Part shown: positions 27,144 through 36,590 of the stretch, piece after piece
Layout: every line of letters starts with the position of its first letter
How positions within the stretch are numbered: the first letter of the stretch is position 1
Assembly (NCBI GenBank): GCA_001898405.1
Contig: MKTW01000003.1
Span: 82,570 to 146,569 of the forward strand
Length of the DNA stretch: 64,000 nt
Direction: 5' to 3'
Origin: Sphingobacteriales bacterium 44-61
GTDB lineage: Bacteria > Bacteroidota > Bacteroidia > Chitinophagales > Chitinophagaceae
Notes under the pieces: generated by a model
The model's input: the letters and a program-made list of their open reading frames with translations, nothing else
Database searches by the model: none
Told to the model about the DNA's origin: nothing
Program-made: the position numbers and the translations under genes

Positions 27144-28634
27144 ATGAAAAAGCATTGGCTTCTTATTTCCACCTTATGTCTTATTAAACTAATCATACAC
27201 TTTGCCGGTAATGGCCATTATGGTTTTCACCGTGATGAGCTTTTGCACCTCTCTGCAGGCGATCATCTCGATTGGGGGTATATGGAATTTCCTCCCTTTA
27301 TTGCATTTGTCAGCCGTACTGCACATATTTTATTTGACACCAACCTTTGGGGCATACGGCTTTTCCCGACGCTGGCCGGGCTGGCTATATTAATACTGTG
27401 CTGCAGGATGGCAGAAGAAATGGGTGGCAAAAAAAGATCGGTCTTACTGGCTGGCATTTGCATATTGGCATTCCTGCCTTTTTTCCGCAATCACCTGCTC
27501 TTTCAACCCGTGGCTTTTGACCAGTTGTTCTGGACACTTGGTTTCTATTACCTTATCCGCTATATCAATACCCAATCGCACAAATACCTGCTGTTATTGG
27601 GAGTAGTAGCAGGGTTGGGTATGATGAATAAGTACACTATGGTGATCTGGATAGCGTGCATACTCGCAGGCTTGTTATTTTATCAGCGTTCACGCCTCTT
27701 CAAAGAAAAATGGTTGTATATCGCCGGAGGTATCGCCTTTCTTATATTCCTGCCAAATCTTATCTGGCAACACCAGCACGATTACCCTATTCTGAAACAT
27801 GTCAGCAAACTGGGAGAACTGGAAGAAGCCAAGCTCGCTCCTTTTGCATTTGGCAGGGAACAATTAAAACTCCCTTTTACACTGGCTGTGAGCCTGATCG
27901 GTATTTATGGAATGTTTGCCGATGCCCAACTAAAGCAATACCGCAGCATCGCCATTGCAGTGCTCCTGGTCTTTATTGCCATGTGGGCTTTACATTCGAA
28001 AGCTTATTATTTCTTTGCAGCTTATCCCGTGTTGTTTGCAGCAGGTGCCGTGAAGCTGGAGAAAATATTCATACGAAAGCCTGTATGGAATTATGTAACA
28101 GTGGTGATACTGATACTACCTGTTCTTCCGTTCATCCCTGATGCCATCCCGGTTTTACCCATAGAGACTTATGTGCACTACAAACACAAAGAACCGGAAG
28201 CAGATGGGAGAATAAAACTCACCAGCGATTATGCAGATATGTTTGGCTGGGAAGAACAGGTAAAGCTTGTAGATAGTGTTTACCAGGCTTTATCGCCGGA
28301 AGAACGGTCGCGTTGTTTTATCTGGGCCGAAAACTATGGAGAAGCGGGTGCCGTGCAGGTGCTGGGCAGGAAATATGACCTGCCCTACCCGGTATGCTCA
28401 CACGGTAGTTTCTGGCTCTGGGGGCCGCCTAAAACAGATGAATCCATCTGCATCAGTATTGGCATTGAGAAGGACGTGATGGAAAGGACTTATAAGGATT
28501 TCCAGTTGATCCGGATGGTCACTCATCCTTATGCCATTGAAGAAGAGAACAATATCCCCGTTTATATTGCACGGCAGCCTATCAGGTCACTGAAAGCGAA
28601 ATGGAAGGAATGGGGAAAATATGTCTTTGATTAA
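27144..28634 (+). CDS. GT39/ArnT-like membrane glycosyltransferase
   Basis: 496 residues with about nine to eleven membrane helices. The first periplasmic loop holds YGFHRDELLHLSAGDHLDWGYMEFPP, with the Asp/Glu pair typical of GT-C enzymes of the PMT/ArnT family, which use polyprenyl-phosphate sugars. The C-terminal 150 residues are soluble (VQVLGRKYDLPYPVCSHGSFWLWG). The acceptor (lipid A, protein or glycan) is unknown. No neighbour suggests a pathway. Confidence 0.78.
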   Translation: MKKHWLLISTLCLIKLIIHFAGNGHYGFHRDELLHLSAGDHLDWGYMEFPPFIAFVSRTAHILFDTNLWGIRLFPTLAGLAILILCCRMAEEMGGKKRSVLLAGICILAFLPFFRNHLLFQPVAFDQLFWTLGFYYLIRYINTQSHKYLLLLGVVAGLGMMNKYTMVIWIACILAGLLFYQRSRLFKEKWLYIAGGIAFLIFLPNLIWQHQHDYPILKHVSKLGELEEAKLAPFAFGREQLKLPFTLAVSLIGIYGMFADAQLKQYRSIAIAVLLVFIAMWALHSKAYYFFAAYPVLFAAGAVKLEKIFIRKPVWNYVTVVILILPVLPFIPDAIPVLPIETYVHYKHKEPEADGRIKLTSDYADMFGWEEQVKLVDSVYQALSPEERSRCFIWAENYGEAGAVQVLGRKYDLPYPVCSHGSFWLWGPPKTDESICISIGIEKDVMERTYKDFQLIRMVTHPYAIEEENNIPVYIARQPIRSLKAKWKEWGKYVFD

Positions 28635-28724
28635 GAAAGAGGCTCCCTCTTAAAATTAAGTTAAGCCCCGCTCCTGCCGTACCTTTACCCTATCACCACC
28701 GTCATAGCATCATAAACCCGGATT

Positions 28725-29120
28725 ATGATCAGATTGTTACTCATTCTTGTTCTTCTTTCTGCAACCGCCGGCTTAAAGGCTCAGCAGGTGGACAGCATTT
28801 ATTTTCACCTGTACACAGACAGCCTGAAAAAAGGAACGCATAATTATATCAATGTGGATGGCAAACTATCCGATGGCCGCTGGCAGCCACTGACAGCAAA
28901 GGAGATCACGTTCTCTTCTTCCGATTATACATTCAATGGCAATGAGCTTATTCTTCCGGCAGAGTGTGCTGTAGAAAAAGTGAAGGTGAAAGCTGTACTG
29001 AAAGCCAATCCCGCCATATGGAGGGAAACGACTATCTGGATCAAAAAGAACCCTGATCCGGACCTGCCTACCAAAGAGGAGATATTGCGGAATACCAATC
29101 AGCGTAAGAAACGGCATTGA
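28725..29120 (+). CDS. small secreted protein of unknown function
   Basis: 131 residues with a signal peptide (MIRLLLILVLLSATAGLKAQ). The mature part reads like a short Ig-like or beta-sandwich domain (KGTHNYINVDGKLSDGRW; LILPAECAVEKVKVKAVL) and ends in a basic tail (NTNQRKKRH). No family recognised. Its stop is followed by a bidirectional terminator shared with the convergent transaldolase gene. Confidence 0.65.
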   Translation: MIRLLLILVLLSATAGLKAQQVDSIYFHLYTDSLKKGTHNYINVDGKLSDGRWQPLTAKEITFSSSDYTFNGNELILPAECAVEKVKVKAVLKANPAIWRETTIWIKKNPDPDLPTKEEILRNTNQRKKRH

Positions 29121-29131
29121 TCCTATAAAAT

Positions 29132-29160
29132 AAAAGCCTTCCGTAGTGGAAGGCTTTTTA
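29132..29160. terminator. bidirectional intrinsic terminator
   Basis: AGCCTTCC (29135-29142) and GGAAGGCT (29148-29155) flanked by A run and T run lie between convergent genes; it can act in both directions. Confidence 0.9.
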
Positions 29161-29193
29161 TCAAGTTGCCGGTTTTACCCGGCCTGAATTCAA

Positions 29194-29847
29194 TTAAGCT
29201 GTTTTCTTCGCATCTTCCAGGAACTTTGCCAGGCCGATATCCGTAAGCGGATGTTTCAGCAGGCCCAGTATGGAATCGAGCGGACAGGTGCATACATCTG
29301 CACCAGCTTCTGCGCATTTAACGATATGCAGTGCACTGCGGATGGAAGCAGCAAGGATCTCTGTTTTAAATCCCTGGATGGAATAAATATTGGAGATCTG
29401 CGCGATCAGGTCAACACCGTCCCAGGTGCTGTCGTCAATACGGCCGATAAAAGGCGACACATAAGTAGCGCCAGCTTTAGCAGCCAGTATTGCCTGCCCT
29501 GCAGAAAACACCAGGGTGCAATTGGTGCGGATGCCATTATCGGTAAACCATTTGATCGCTTTCACGCCATCTTTGATCATAGGCACTTTCACCACGATAT
29601 TGGGGTGGATAGCCGCCAGTTTTTTACCTTCTTCAATGATGCCGTTGAATTCAGTGGAAATAACTTCTGCACTGATATCCCCATCCACCATTTCACAGAT
29701 GGTTTTATAATGGTTGAAAACGGCTTCCTGTCCTTTGATGCCTTCTTTCGCCATCAGTGAAGGATTGGTGGTTACGCCGTCGAGTATGCCTAATTCATTT
29801 GCTTCCTTGATTTGAGCGAGATTGCCCGTATCTATAAAGAATTTCAT
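29194..29847 (-). CDS. tal: transaldolase (small, FSA-like class)
   Basis: 217 residues. The canonical small-transaldolase active site is intact: Asp6 in FFIDTGN, Asn28 in GVTTNPS, Glu in DISAEVIS (Gln in true fructose-6-phosphate aldolases), Schiff-base Lys in VVVKVPM and Thr in TNCTLVFS. It belongs to the pentose phosphate pathway. This ordinary paralogue is a useful contrast to the fused transaldolase at 62.1 kb. Confidence 0.9.
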   Translation of the reverse strand: MKFFIDTGNLAQIKEANELGILDGVTTNPSLMAKEGIKGQEAVFNHYKTICEMVDGDISAEVISTEFNGIIEEGKKLAAIHPNIVVKVPMIKDGVKAIKWFTDNGIRTNCTLVFSAGQAILAAKAGATYVSPFIGRIDDSTWDGVDLIAQISNIYSIQGFKTEILAASIRSALHIVKCAEAGADVCTCPLDSILGLLKHPLTDIGLAKFLEDAKKTA

Positions 29848-29969
29848 CGTATTGATTTAAATTGTTAAGTATCGGTCTTGAAATGCGTCTGCAATTTAAC
29901 GCCTCTGGCCGGAAAATTTTTGAAGATACTATATTTAGCTGGTAATCAGCTAATTTAAAAAAGAAAAAA

Positions 29970-30067
29970 GGCAGGCTCCTCACATCGCACCGCTACAACC
30001 ACTTATCCTTGCTGCCTTCCGGCCCTGGGGAGGTTCAGCAGGAGCTGGTCGTGTAAGACCTGCCGGC
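29970..30067 (-). ncRNA. ffs: small bacterial SRP RNA (4.5S/ffs)
   Basis: On the minus strand the conserved domain IV motif GGGCCGGAAGGCAGCAAGG lies opposite CTGCTGAACCTCCCCAGG. The ends pair (GGCAGG with CCTGCC) and a short T run follows. Length is about 98 nt. It pairs with Ffh to target membrane proteins. It lies within a 322-nt gap between tal and the DUF5103 gene. Confidence 0.93.
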
Positions 30068-30069
30068 CG

Positions 30070-30077
30070 CAAAGATA
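30070..30077 (-). promoter_or_regulatory. -7 box of the SRP RNA
   Basis: On the minus strand TATCTTTG matches TAnnTTTG directly before the RNA 5' end, a good position for its start. No exact TTG -33 element. Confidence 0.6.
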
Positions 30078-30116
30078 ACGGTTAGCAGGTTAAAATAAAA
30101 AGCTATCAAGATAAAA

Positions 30117-30164
30117 GTTTGAAAGTTTAGAGGTTCAGCAGTTGAACTTTTAAACCTTTCAAAC
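30117..30164 (-). terminator. hairpin terminator after the DUF5103 gene
   Basis: A roughly 21-bp stem (GTTTGAAAG...GGTTCA with TGAAC...CTTTCAAAC) with one bulge lies 6 nt after the DUF5103 stop, followed on the minus strand by TTTTATC. It also separates that gene from the SRP RNA. Confidence 0.65.
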
Positions 30165-30169
30165 GCTCG

Positions 30170-31447
30170 TCAAAGTCCGATAAAAGAATTGAGCTGCGCC
30201 ATCCCGATCAATTCATCTGCACGTCCGCCAAAAGGCCTGAAATAAACCAGCACCGTGTAATTGTTTTCTGTATTAGTGAAGTTCCCTTCGGTATTATCCA
30301 ACGGGAAGCGGCTGCCGCTTCTTTTACCTGCATCCAGGGTGATATACTCATAATTGTAGTATCCCTGCTTCAGAAAAAGCGTGCGCTCATAAATCCCCAG
30401 CGTTTCATTAAAGATCATTTTCGATCCTTCGCCGGGAAGATAATCAGTGAGCTCACCAAATACATACACATCCTTGCCGGGATAAGGCTTATTGCCCGGC
30501 GGTACAAACGTAAAATGCACATAGGCATAATCGCTTTGCCAGTAAGGATTGTAGCCATCCCTGTTTTCCAATGTAAACTGCCCGTTGATATCCTTGTAAT
30601 AGATATACACCTGTTGCCGCCGTTCAACATCCGGTCTTATATACACGTCTGTCCGGTCTTTTATACTGTCGTCCTGCAACCGCTGCATCCTGTCGGTCAT
30701 CAATCGCAGGCTGCTCAGATCGATCCATCGCCATTCACGGCCTGCCTGGAAAGTGGTGGCATCATCGTTATATTCATAATAATTTCCGCGGTAGATAGTT
30801 GGTTTGTCAATCAATGCAGCCGTAGGCCAGATATTATTTTGCAGCACCACTATTTTCAGGTCCTGCGGTGATGTGGTATTGATGCGCGCATTTGCTGTAT
30901 TCACCGACACCATTACACGCTGATCTGTGAGGAAATAAGCCGAATTGAATGGTTGCTTCATCTGCGCTGCTATAGACACTTTATTGTCCACTACAAGAAA
31001 ACGCTTTGTAAAAAACAGGTCGGATGTATCATTATTCCGGAACACTTTCAACAGGTAATTTCCTGAACGGGTAGGAACAGAACTCCTGTCGGGCACCGTG
31101 GCCTGGTAATGCGTATAACGGGTAAGCGCAATGGATGAATTGCGATAGGTGGTGATACGGGTTGACTGAAAACCCCGGATATAATCAAATGACTGGAGTT
31201 GGGAAGGCGTCCAGTCTGCATTGCAAAGCTGGAAAGTATAATAAAGACTTTTCACATCAGCATCCAGGTCGTCAAAATGCAGTTCCAGTTGATCACCTCC
31301 ATTCAATGTGAGTATGGGGTAAGCCAACTGATTGCCGTATTTAAAAAGCTTTACAGCCTGAATGGACGGTTGGTAAACATGATCAGGCAATTGGGCATTT
31401 GCTGTAAAAAACAGGAACAAAAAAACCGGGCTGAGGATCTTATTCAT
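30170..31447 (-). CDS. DUF5103 secreted protein
   Basis: 425 residues from MNKILSPVFLFLFFTANAQ, a signal peptide that fixes the start; the longer frame (to 31948) runs through the divergent permease gene. The family (Bacteroidota) has an Ig-like N-terminal part (about 30-140, QLELHFDDLDADVKSLYY) and a C-terminal domain ending in GRADELIGMAQL. Function unknown, location periplasm or surface. Confidence 0.82.
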   Translation of the reverse strand: MNKILSPVFLFLFFTANAQLPDHVYQPSIQAVKLFKYGNQLAYPILTLNGGDQLELHFDDLDADVKSLYYTFQLCNADWTPSQLQSFDYIRGFQSTRITTYRNSSIALTRYTHYQATVPDRSSVPTRSGNYLLKVFRNNDTSDLFFTKRFLVVDNKVSIAAQMKQPFNSAYFLTDQRVMVSVNTANARINTTSPQDLKIVVLQNNIWPTAALIDKPTIYRGNYYEYNDDATTFQAGREWRWIDLSSLRLMTDRMQRLQDDSIKDRTDVYIRPDVERRQQVYIYYKDINGQFTLENRDGYNPYWQSDYAYVHFTFVPPGNKPYPGKDVYVFGELTDYLPGEGSKMIFNETLGIYERTLFLKQGYYNYEYITLDAGKRSGSRFPLDNTEGNFTNTENNYTVLVYFRPFGGRADELIGMAQLNSFIGL

Positions 31448-31518
31448 CGGCAATTTTTTAACTGAGCATTGAATAGGGTAAAATTCGGGCAAAAAAGGCC
31501 ATAAACTGTTTTTACCCT

Positions 31519-31526
31519 TATTTTTG
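31519..31526 (+). promoter_or_regulatory. -7 box upstream of the FtsX-like permease
   Basis: TATTTTTG fits TAnnTTTG and lies 27 nt before the TTG start. Confidence 0.5.
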
Positions 31527-31552
31527 TTCGTAACAAAGACAAACAAAATAAT

Positions 31553-32788
31553 TTGAGGGTTGCAGGCTTTATAGCAAACCGTATCGCATTTAACCAGCAG
31601 CGGTCTTTTTCCCGGTTCATCATCCGGCTTTCCATTGCCGCCACCATTATCAGCGTTGCCGTGATGATCATTACGCTGGCGTTTGTCAATGGCTTCCAGG
31701 AGCAGGTAAGCCAGAAAGTATTCAGTTTCCTGGGGCATCTCCGCATACAGGAAAAAGAGCCTTTTAAAGCGCTGATCGCAGAAGAAACTCCTATCGAAAG
31801 AAATGATTCGCTTGTTGAAGCCATCCGCCAGTACAGCGAAGTGCAAAGCATTCATCCTTTCGCCACCAAATATGCAACGCTGAAAACACGGGAAGATATT
31901 GAAGGGGTTTTGGTAAAAGGGGTCGACAGCACCTACGATTTCAGTCATTTCCGCCAGTTCATCCTTTCCGGGCGCCCACTCCGTTTTAACGACAGCAGTT
32001 ACAGCCGCGAGATCATGATCTCCGCCTATACAGCGAAACAGCTGAAATTATCATTGAATGACCGCATTCTTATCTACTTTATCCGCCCCGATGGCTCTTA
32101 CCGCCCCGACAGGCTAACCGTATCCGGCATTTATAAAACCGGTATTGAAGAATATGATAAAACCTTTGCTATCGGGGATATAAAACTGATACAACGTCTC
32201 AACGACTGGAGCAGCACCGAAGTGGGAGGCTACGAGATCTTCCTGAAAGATTATAATAAGATGGATGTAATGGCTGCAGATATTTATAACATGGATATAT
32301 TCCCGCTTACCTGGGACACAAAAACTGCCCGCGATATTTCACCCAATATCTTCGACTGGCTTTATATCCAGAATAAAAACAGGAATGTGTTGCTTGGATT
32401 GATGATCAGCGTGGCATTGATCAATCTTGTCACCTGTCTTATCATCCTGGTGCTGGAAAGAGTGCGGATGATCGGTGTGCTGAAAGCCCTTGGCGCTACC
32501 AACTGGACGGTGCAACAGATCTTTCTCCGCCACTCACTTTTTATTACCATCACCGGTATTGTTTTCGGCACTGCATTCGCCCTCGGGTTCCTTTATCTTC
32601 AGCAGGCTACAGGTTTTATCAAACTGGAAGAAGAAGCTTATTACCTCAGCCAGGCCGCTGTAAAGATCATCTGGTGGCAGGTGGCTGCCGTATGCATCGG
32701 CACATTATTGATCTGCTTCCTGGTGCTGATGATACCAACGATACTGGTGAGAAAGATACAACCCGTGAAAGCAATACGGTTCAGCTAA
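31553..32788 (+). CDS. FtsX-like ABC transporter permease (LolC/E-type)
   Basis: 411 residues. N-terminal helix with the family start RVAGFIANRIAFNQQRSFSRFIIRLSIAA, a MacB-like periplasmic domain (about 50-270) and three C-terminal helices of the FtsX domain (ALINLVTCLIILVLERVRMIGVLKALGA). Related permeases export lipoproteins (LolCE) or work in cell division. No ATPase gene is adjacent. The start is TTG; no in-frame ATG lies upstream. Confidence 0.85.
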   Translation: MRVAGFIANRIAFNQQRSFSRFIIRLSIAATIISVAVMIITLAFVNGFQEQVSQKVFSFLGHLRIQEKEPFKALIAEETPIERNDSLVEAIRQYSEVQSIHPFATKYATLKTREDIEGVLVKGVDSTYDFSHFRQFILSGRPLRFNDSSYSREIMISAYTAKQLKLSLNDRILIYFIRPDGSYRPDRLTVSGIYKTGIEEYDKTFAIGDIKLIQRLNDWSSTEVGGYEIFLKDYNKMDVMAADIYNMDIFPLTWDTKTARDISPNIFDWLYIQNKNRNVLLGLMISVALINLVTCLIILVLERVRMIGVLKALGATNWTVQQIFLRHSLFITITGIVFGTAFALGFLYLQQATGFIKLEEEAYYLSQAAVKIIWWQVAAVCIGTLLICFLVLMIPTILVRKIQPVKAIRFS

Positions 32789-33519
32789 ACCAGGTGCGAC
32801 ACAATTATTCCCGCCGCTACAGCAGCATTCAATGATTCAGCTTTCCCTTTTTGCGGAATAGTGATCCGGACATTTACCTGCTCCATCACAGAGGCACTGA
32901 TCCCTTTCGATTCATTGCCGATTACGATAATGCCTTCGATAAGCGTATTCATTTTAGTAATATCCTGCCCTTCCAGGGCGGCTGCATAGATCCTTGTTTC
33001 TTTTTGGGTGGCCAGCCATGCAGGCAGGCTGGTATAATGCAATTGCACCCGGGCAATGCTGCCCATGGTGGACTGCACTACTTTGGGATTGTACAGGTCA
33101 GCACATTCATGGCTGCATACGATATAAGCGATCCCGAACCAATCAGCTATCCGGATAATGGTACCCAGGTTGCCGGGGTCCTGTATGGTATCGAGCGCCA
33201 GGATAATATTGCCTTTTGCCGGAGGCGGGGCGGATGATGGAAATTGCCTGATCACGGCCAGCACCTGGTTGGGCGTATGCAACTGTGAAATTTTAGATAA
33301 TTCGTCCTCGCTCACCTCTGTGACCAGGGAAGCATTATACCGCCCTTCATTTTCCCTGGCCCAGGACGATAATGCATATACCTGGCTGATACTGCCCGGA
33401 ACGGTTTCCAGCATTTCAGCCACAATTTTGGGGCCTTCGGCGATAAAAAGCCGTTCATCATCCCTGTGTTTTTTCTGGCCTAAACTTTGAATATATTTGG
33501 TCTTCGTTTTACCCAGCAT
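32785..33519 (-). CDS. SpoU/TrmH-family RNA 2'-O-methyltransferase
   Basis: 244 residues. The N-terminal substrate domain begins KTKYIQSLGQKKHRDDERLFIAEG. The SPOUT knot carries the three SpoU motifs: LDTIQDPGNLGTIIRIADWFG, GNESKGIS and ITIPQKGKAESLNAAVA. It methylates a ribose in tRNA or rRNA; the exact site is not predictable. Its start is only 18 nt from the divergent tamL start. Confidence 0.9.
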   Translation of the reverse strand: MLGKTKTKYIQSLGQKKHRDDERLFIAEGPKIVAEMLETVPGSISQVYALSSWARENEGRYNASLVTEVSEDELSKISQLHTPNQVLAVIRQFPSSAPPPAKGNIILALDTIQDPGNLGTIIRIADWFGIAYIVCSHECADLYNPKVVQSTMGSIARVQLHYTSLPAWLATQKETRIYAAALEGQDITKMNTLIEGIIVIGNESKGISASVMEQVNVRITIPQKGKAESLNAAVAAGIIVSHLV

Positions 33520-33537
33520 TGTCGCTTGATTTTAATT

Positions 33538-35883
33538 ATGTTATCCGGTAAGCCTACCACCCATATCAACCTTCTGAAAGTAATTCTTACCGGATTCGTC
33601 CTTGCGTTTTTTGCTTCCTGCACTATTGTTAAAAAATATCAACCCGGAAAGCCCTTTGTTTATAAAACAAATATCAACTTAATAGGCAATTTTTCAAAAG
33701 CGGAAAAACAAAACCTGATCGTGGGCCTTGAGGGGCAGCTGGATGACAGTATGCGGGCAAGAAAACTGGATAAGCTGCTCTGGAGCACCATGCGGCAACC
33801 ACCGGTGTACGACAGCATCAATGCAGACAACTCCATTGTGTTCATGCGTGCATTGCTGAGTTCGCTGGGCTACTTCAACGATTCGATCTATTATACAAGC
33901 AGTGTCAAATTTGAAAAGCCTGATCAGTACAAAACCACCGTTGACTTTTTTGTAAGACCCGGCAAGCAGGTAAAACTGGATTCCGTCACTTATAACCTGC
34001 GCCATACAGATCTGCAGTTTTTAACCGATTCAACAAAGTCGCAGGCTATTATCAAGAAAGGCGATCCGTTTGCCAAATCCCCTATCTCGGCTGAGTTTGA
34101 CCGGCTGACTGAATTGTATCGCAATACCGGTTATTTCCGTTTCAGCCGTGATGAACTGGTAGGCATCTGGGATACGCTTGATGTAGCATTACTTCAGCCC
34201 ACACTCGATCCTTTTGAGCAACTGGAATTGCTGCAGAAATTGCAGGAGCGCCGCAATAACCCTACCGCCAATCTTGAAATACGGTTGAAAAGCGTAGACA
34301 GCACTAAGCTGGTGAAGTATTATATCGGCAATGTGACCGTGTACCCGGATTTCACAACTGACACGGTCGGACTAAAGCCATCTATCGTGGAAGTGGGGGG
34401 AAAAGATGGCCAGAAAGGAATAAAGATAGTTCAGCATTATGGCCGTTTCAAACCCAAAATATTCCCATCGAATATTTATTTGCCGAGCGACAGCGTTTAC
34501 CGTTTCCGAAGATATCTGCGCACGATCAACCGGTTGAACTCATTGGGTACCTGGCGTTCTGTCAGCATTGACCAACTGCCTCGCAAGGGACAGGATACGA
34601 TCGATTTTGTGGTCCGCCTTACCCCCGCCAAAAAATATTTATTCGATACCAACCTGGAAGGAAGCATTAACCAGAATGCATTTTCCGGGAACATTCTTGG
34701 TATTGGCGTGAACGTCGGTTTGCAGAACAAGAACTTTGCAAAAGCAGCCAATATAGCCAACAGCAACCTGCGCTTTGGTATTGAATTGGGCAATGCAAGC
34801 AGTCTTGGCCAGTTTATCCAGACACAACAGATCGGTTTCAGCCACTCGATCTATATGCCAAGGGCTATCCCGAATTTTGGTTTTATACCGGAAAACCTGA
34901 AAGATAATTTCAAAACGGTATTAAATTTTAAGGCAGCCAATACAGAAAGACGCTGGCTATATAACCTTACCACTTTGAACGGCTCCTGGGGATATGAATT
35001 TCAGCGAAGGAAAATGCTGATCTCCGTTAAGCTGCCAAACATCGAATATTCTTCCCTTATAAGAAGAGACAGCCTGGATACATTGATCAAATACAATCCA
35101 TCGCTGCGAAATGTTTTTACCGATGGTTTTATCTCTTCCGTGATCGGAAGCCTTACATTGAGCGGAGGCAGCACCAACCGCTTGAATGTACTTCGCGTGA
35201 ATGTAGAAGAATCCGGGTTGCTTACAGGTATGATCCGCAATTCCTTTCTTGACAAGCAACTTTACCGTTTCCTGAAACTGGATGCAGAATTTGCTTACCT
35301 GATGCGTTTCCCGAAATCGGCGTTAGCCTTCCGCTTTTTTGCAGGCGCCGGTTATGAATTCAACTCCACGCGCGACACAGCCAAGCGGCATAATCTTCCA
35401 TTCTTCAAAGAATATTTTGCCGGTGGCCCCAACAGTATGCGTGCATGGTCGTTGCGGCGGCTTGGACCTGGTTCCAGCATTAAAGAATTCAATGGAGTGG
35501 GCAGCACGCCCGACCGCTATGGTGATATACAATTGGAAGGCAATATCGAGTATCGCTTCCCGCTGGGCACACCGTTTGGTGTGAAACTGAACGGCGCCGT
35601 ATTCACTGATATCGGGAATGTATGGTATATGAAATCTGCACCCAACAGGCCATCAGAAGAAGTGTTCAAAATTGACCGTCTCTGGAAAGACCTGGCCGTT
35701 GGTTCAGGAGTTGGCCTGCGTGTCGATTTCAATTTCCTGGTAATCCGGTTTGATTATGCTTATAAAGTAAAAGATCCCAGCCCTGCCCCCGCCGATGCAG
35801 CGATACAAAACAAATGGTTCGGATATAAATTCTCCAAAGGTGACCAGTTCCAATTGGGTATTGGCTATCCCTTTATCTTTTAA
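33538..35883 (+). CDS. tamL: TamA-like outer-membrane lipoprotein (TamL)
   Basis: 781 residues from MLSGKPTTHINLL. A lipoprotein signal with lipobox FASC (about Cys27), POTRA-type repeats (about 40-330) and an Omp85 barrel (from about residue 370), including the conserved loop-6 region around FAGGPNSMRAW. The lipid anchor sets Bacteroidota TamL apart from BamA. With TamB it is thought to move lipids or proteins to the outer membrane. No tamB is next to it here. Confidence 0.85.
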   Translation: MLSGKPTTHINLLKVILTGFVLAFFASCTIVKKYQPGKPFVYKTNINLIGNFSKAEKQNLIVGLEGQLDDSMRARKLDKLLWSTMRQPPVYDSINADNSIVFMRALLSSLGYFNDSIYYTSSVKFEKPDQYKTTVDFFVRPGKQVKLDSVTYNLRHTDLQFLTDSTKSQAIIKKGDPFAKSPISAEFDRLTELYRNTGYFRFSRDELVGIWDTLDVALLQPTLDPFEQLELLQKLQERRNNPTANLEIRLKSVDSTKLVKYYIGNVTVYPDFTTDTVGLKPSIVEVGGKDGQKGIKIVQHYGRFKPKIFPSNIYLPSDSVYRFRRYLRTINRLNSLGTWRSVSIDQLPRKGQDTIDFVVRLTPAKKYLFDTNLEGSINQNAFSGNILGIGVNVGLQNKNFAKAANIANSNLRFGIELGNASSLGQFIQTQQIGFSHSIYMPRAIPNFGFIPENLKDNFKTVLNFKAANTERRWLYNLTTLNGSWGYEFQRRKMLISVKLPNIEYSSLIRRDSLDTLIKYNPSLRNVFTDGFISSVIGSLTLSGGSTNRLNVLRVNVEESGLLTGMIRNSFLDKQLYRFLKLDAEFAYLMRFPKSALAFRFFAGAGYEFNSTRDTAKRHNLPFFKEYFAGGPNSMRAWSLRRLGPGSSIKEFNGVGSTPDRYGDIQLEGNIEYRFPLGTPFGVKLNGAVFTDIGNVWYMKSAPNRPSEEVFKIDRLWKDLAVGSGVGLRVDFNFLVIRFDYAYKVKDPSPAPADAAIQNKWFGYKFSKGDQFQLGIGYPFIF

Positions 35884-36560
35884 TGAGGTGATGCTTCACG
35901 CTTGATCTCTTCTTCCAGTTCGGCAGGCGTAATGGCTTTGTCTAAAGTGAATTCACCGATACGTGTACGGCATAAGCTGCTCAGGTAAGCACCACAACCA
36001 AGCGCTGCACCAAAATCATTGGCCAGGCTGCGGATATACGTGCCGGTGGAACATACCACTCTGAAATGAACAACGGGCAGTTCTATCGCCGTGATCTCAA
36101 ATTCATGTATCGTTACCTTACGGGGATCAATCTTCACCTCCACTCCTTTTCTTGCCAGCTCATACACTCTTTTCCCATCTATCTTGATAGCAGAGTGTGC
36201 AGGTGGCACCTGCATGATCTCTCCTGTAAAAGGAGAAGTGGCAGCTTTGATCTTTTCTTCTGTAATGCTTTCCAGCGATTGGAAATTACCAGGCTCGCTT
36301 TCGAGATCATAAGTTGGAGTAGTGGCGCCAAGGGTAAAAGAACCGGTATATTCTTTTTCCTTCGCCATATATTCGTTGATCTTCTTGGTGAATTTGCCGG
36401 TGCACACGATCAGCAAACCAGTAGCCAGCGGGTCAAGCGTTCCGGCATGCCCCACTTTTTTGATCTTGATGAGGTTGCGGATCTTTCTTACTGCATCAAA
36501 TGATGTCCAGCGAAGGGGTTTATTGATAAGAAGGACACGGCCTTCGGCGAAACTGTTCAT
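35880..36560 (-). CDS. truB: tRNA pseudouridine-55 synthase
   Basis: 226 residues. Catalytic Asp in GTLDPLATGLL, N-terminal LLINKPLRWTSFDAV, and PPAHSAIKIDGKRVYELAR. It makes pseudouridine 55 in the T arm of tRNAs. Shorter than the E. coli protein, lacking the C-terminal PUA-like part, as is common in this phylum. It overlaps the end of convergent tamL by 4 nt. Confidence 0.95.
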   Translation of the reverse strand: MNSFAEGRVLLINKPLRWTSFDAVRKIRNLIKIKKVGHAGTLDPLATGLLIVCTGKFTKKINEYMAKEKEYTGSFTLGATTPTYDLESEPGNFQSLESITEEKIKAATSPFTGEIMQVPPAHSAIKIDGKRVYELARKGVEVKIDPRKVTIHEFEITAIELPVVHFRVVCSTGTYIRSLANDFGAALGCGAYLSSLCRTRIGEFTLDKAITPAELEEEIKREASPH

Positions 36561-36590
36561 GCGGCAAAGATAAAGAGAAGGAAGAAGCTG

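Noticed and set aside
30170..31948. 592-residue version of the DUF5103 frame
   Set aside because: Its first 167 residues lie on the antisense strand of the FtsX-like gene and lack homology; the signal peptide start at 31447 is right.
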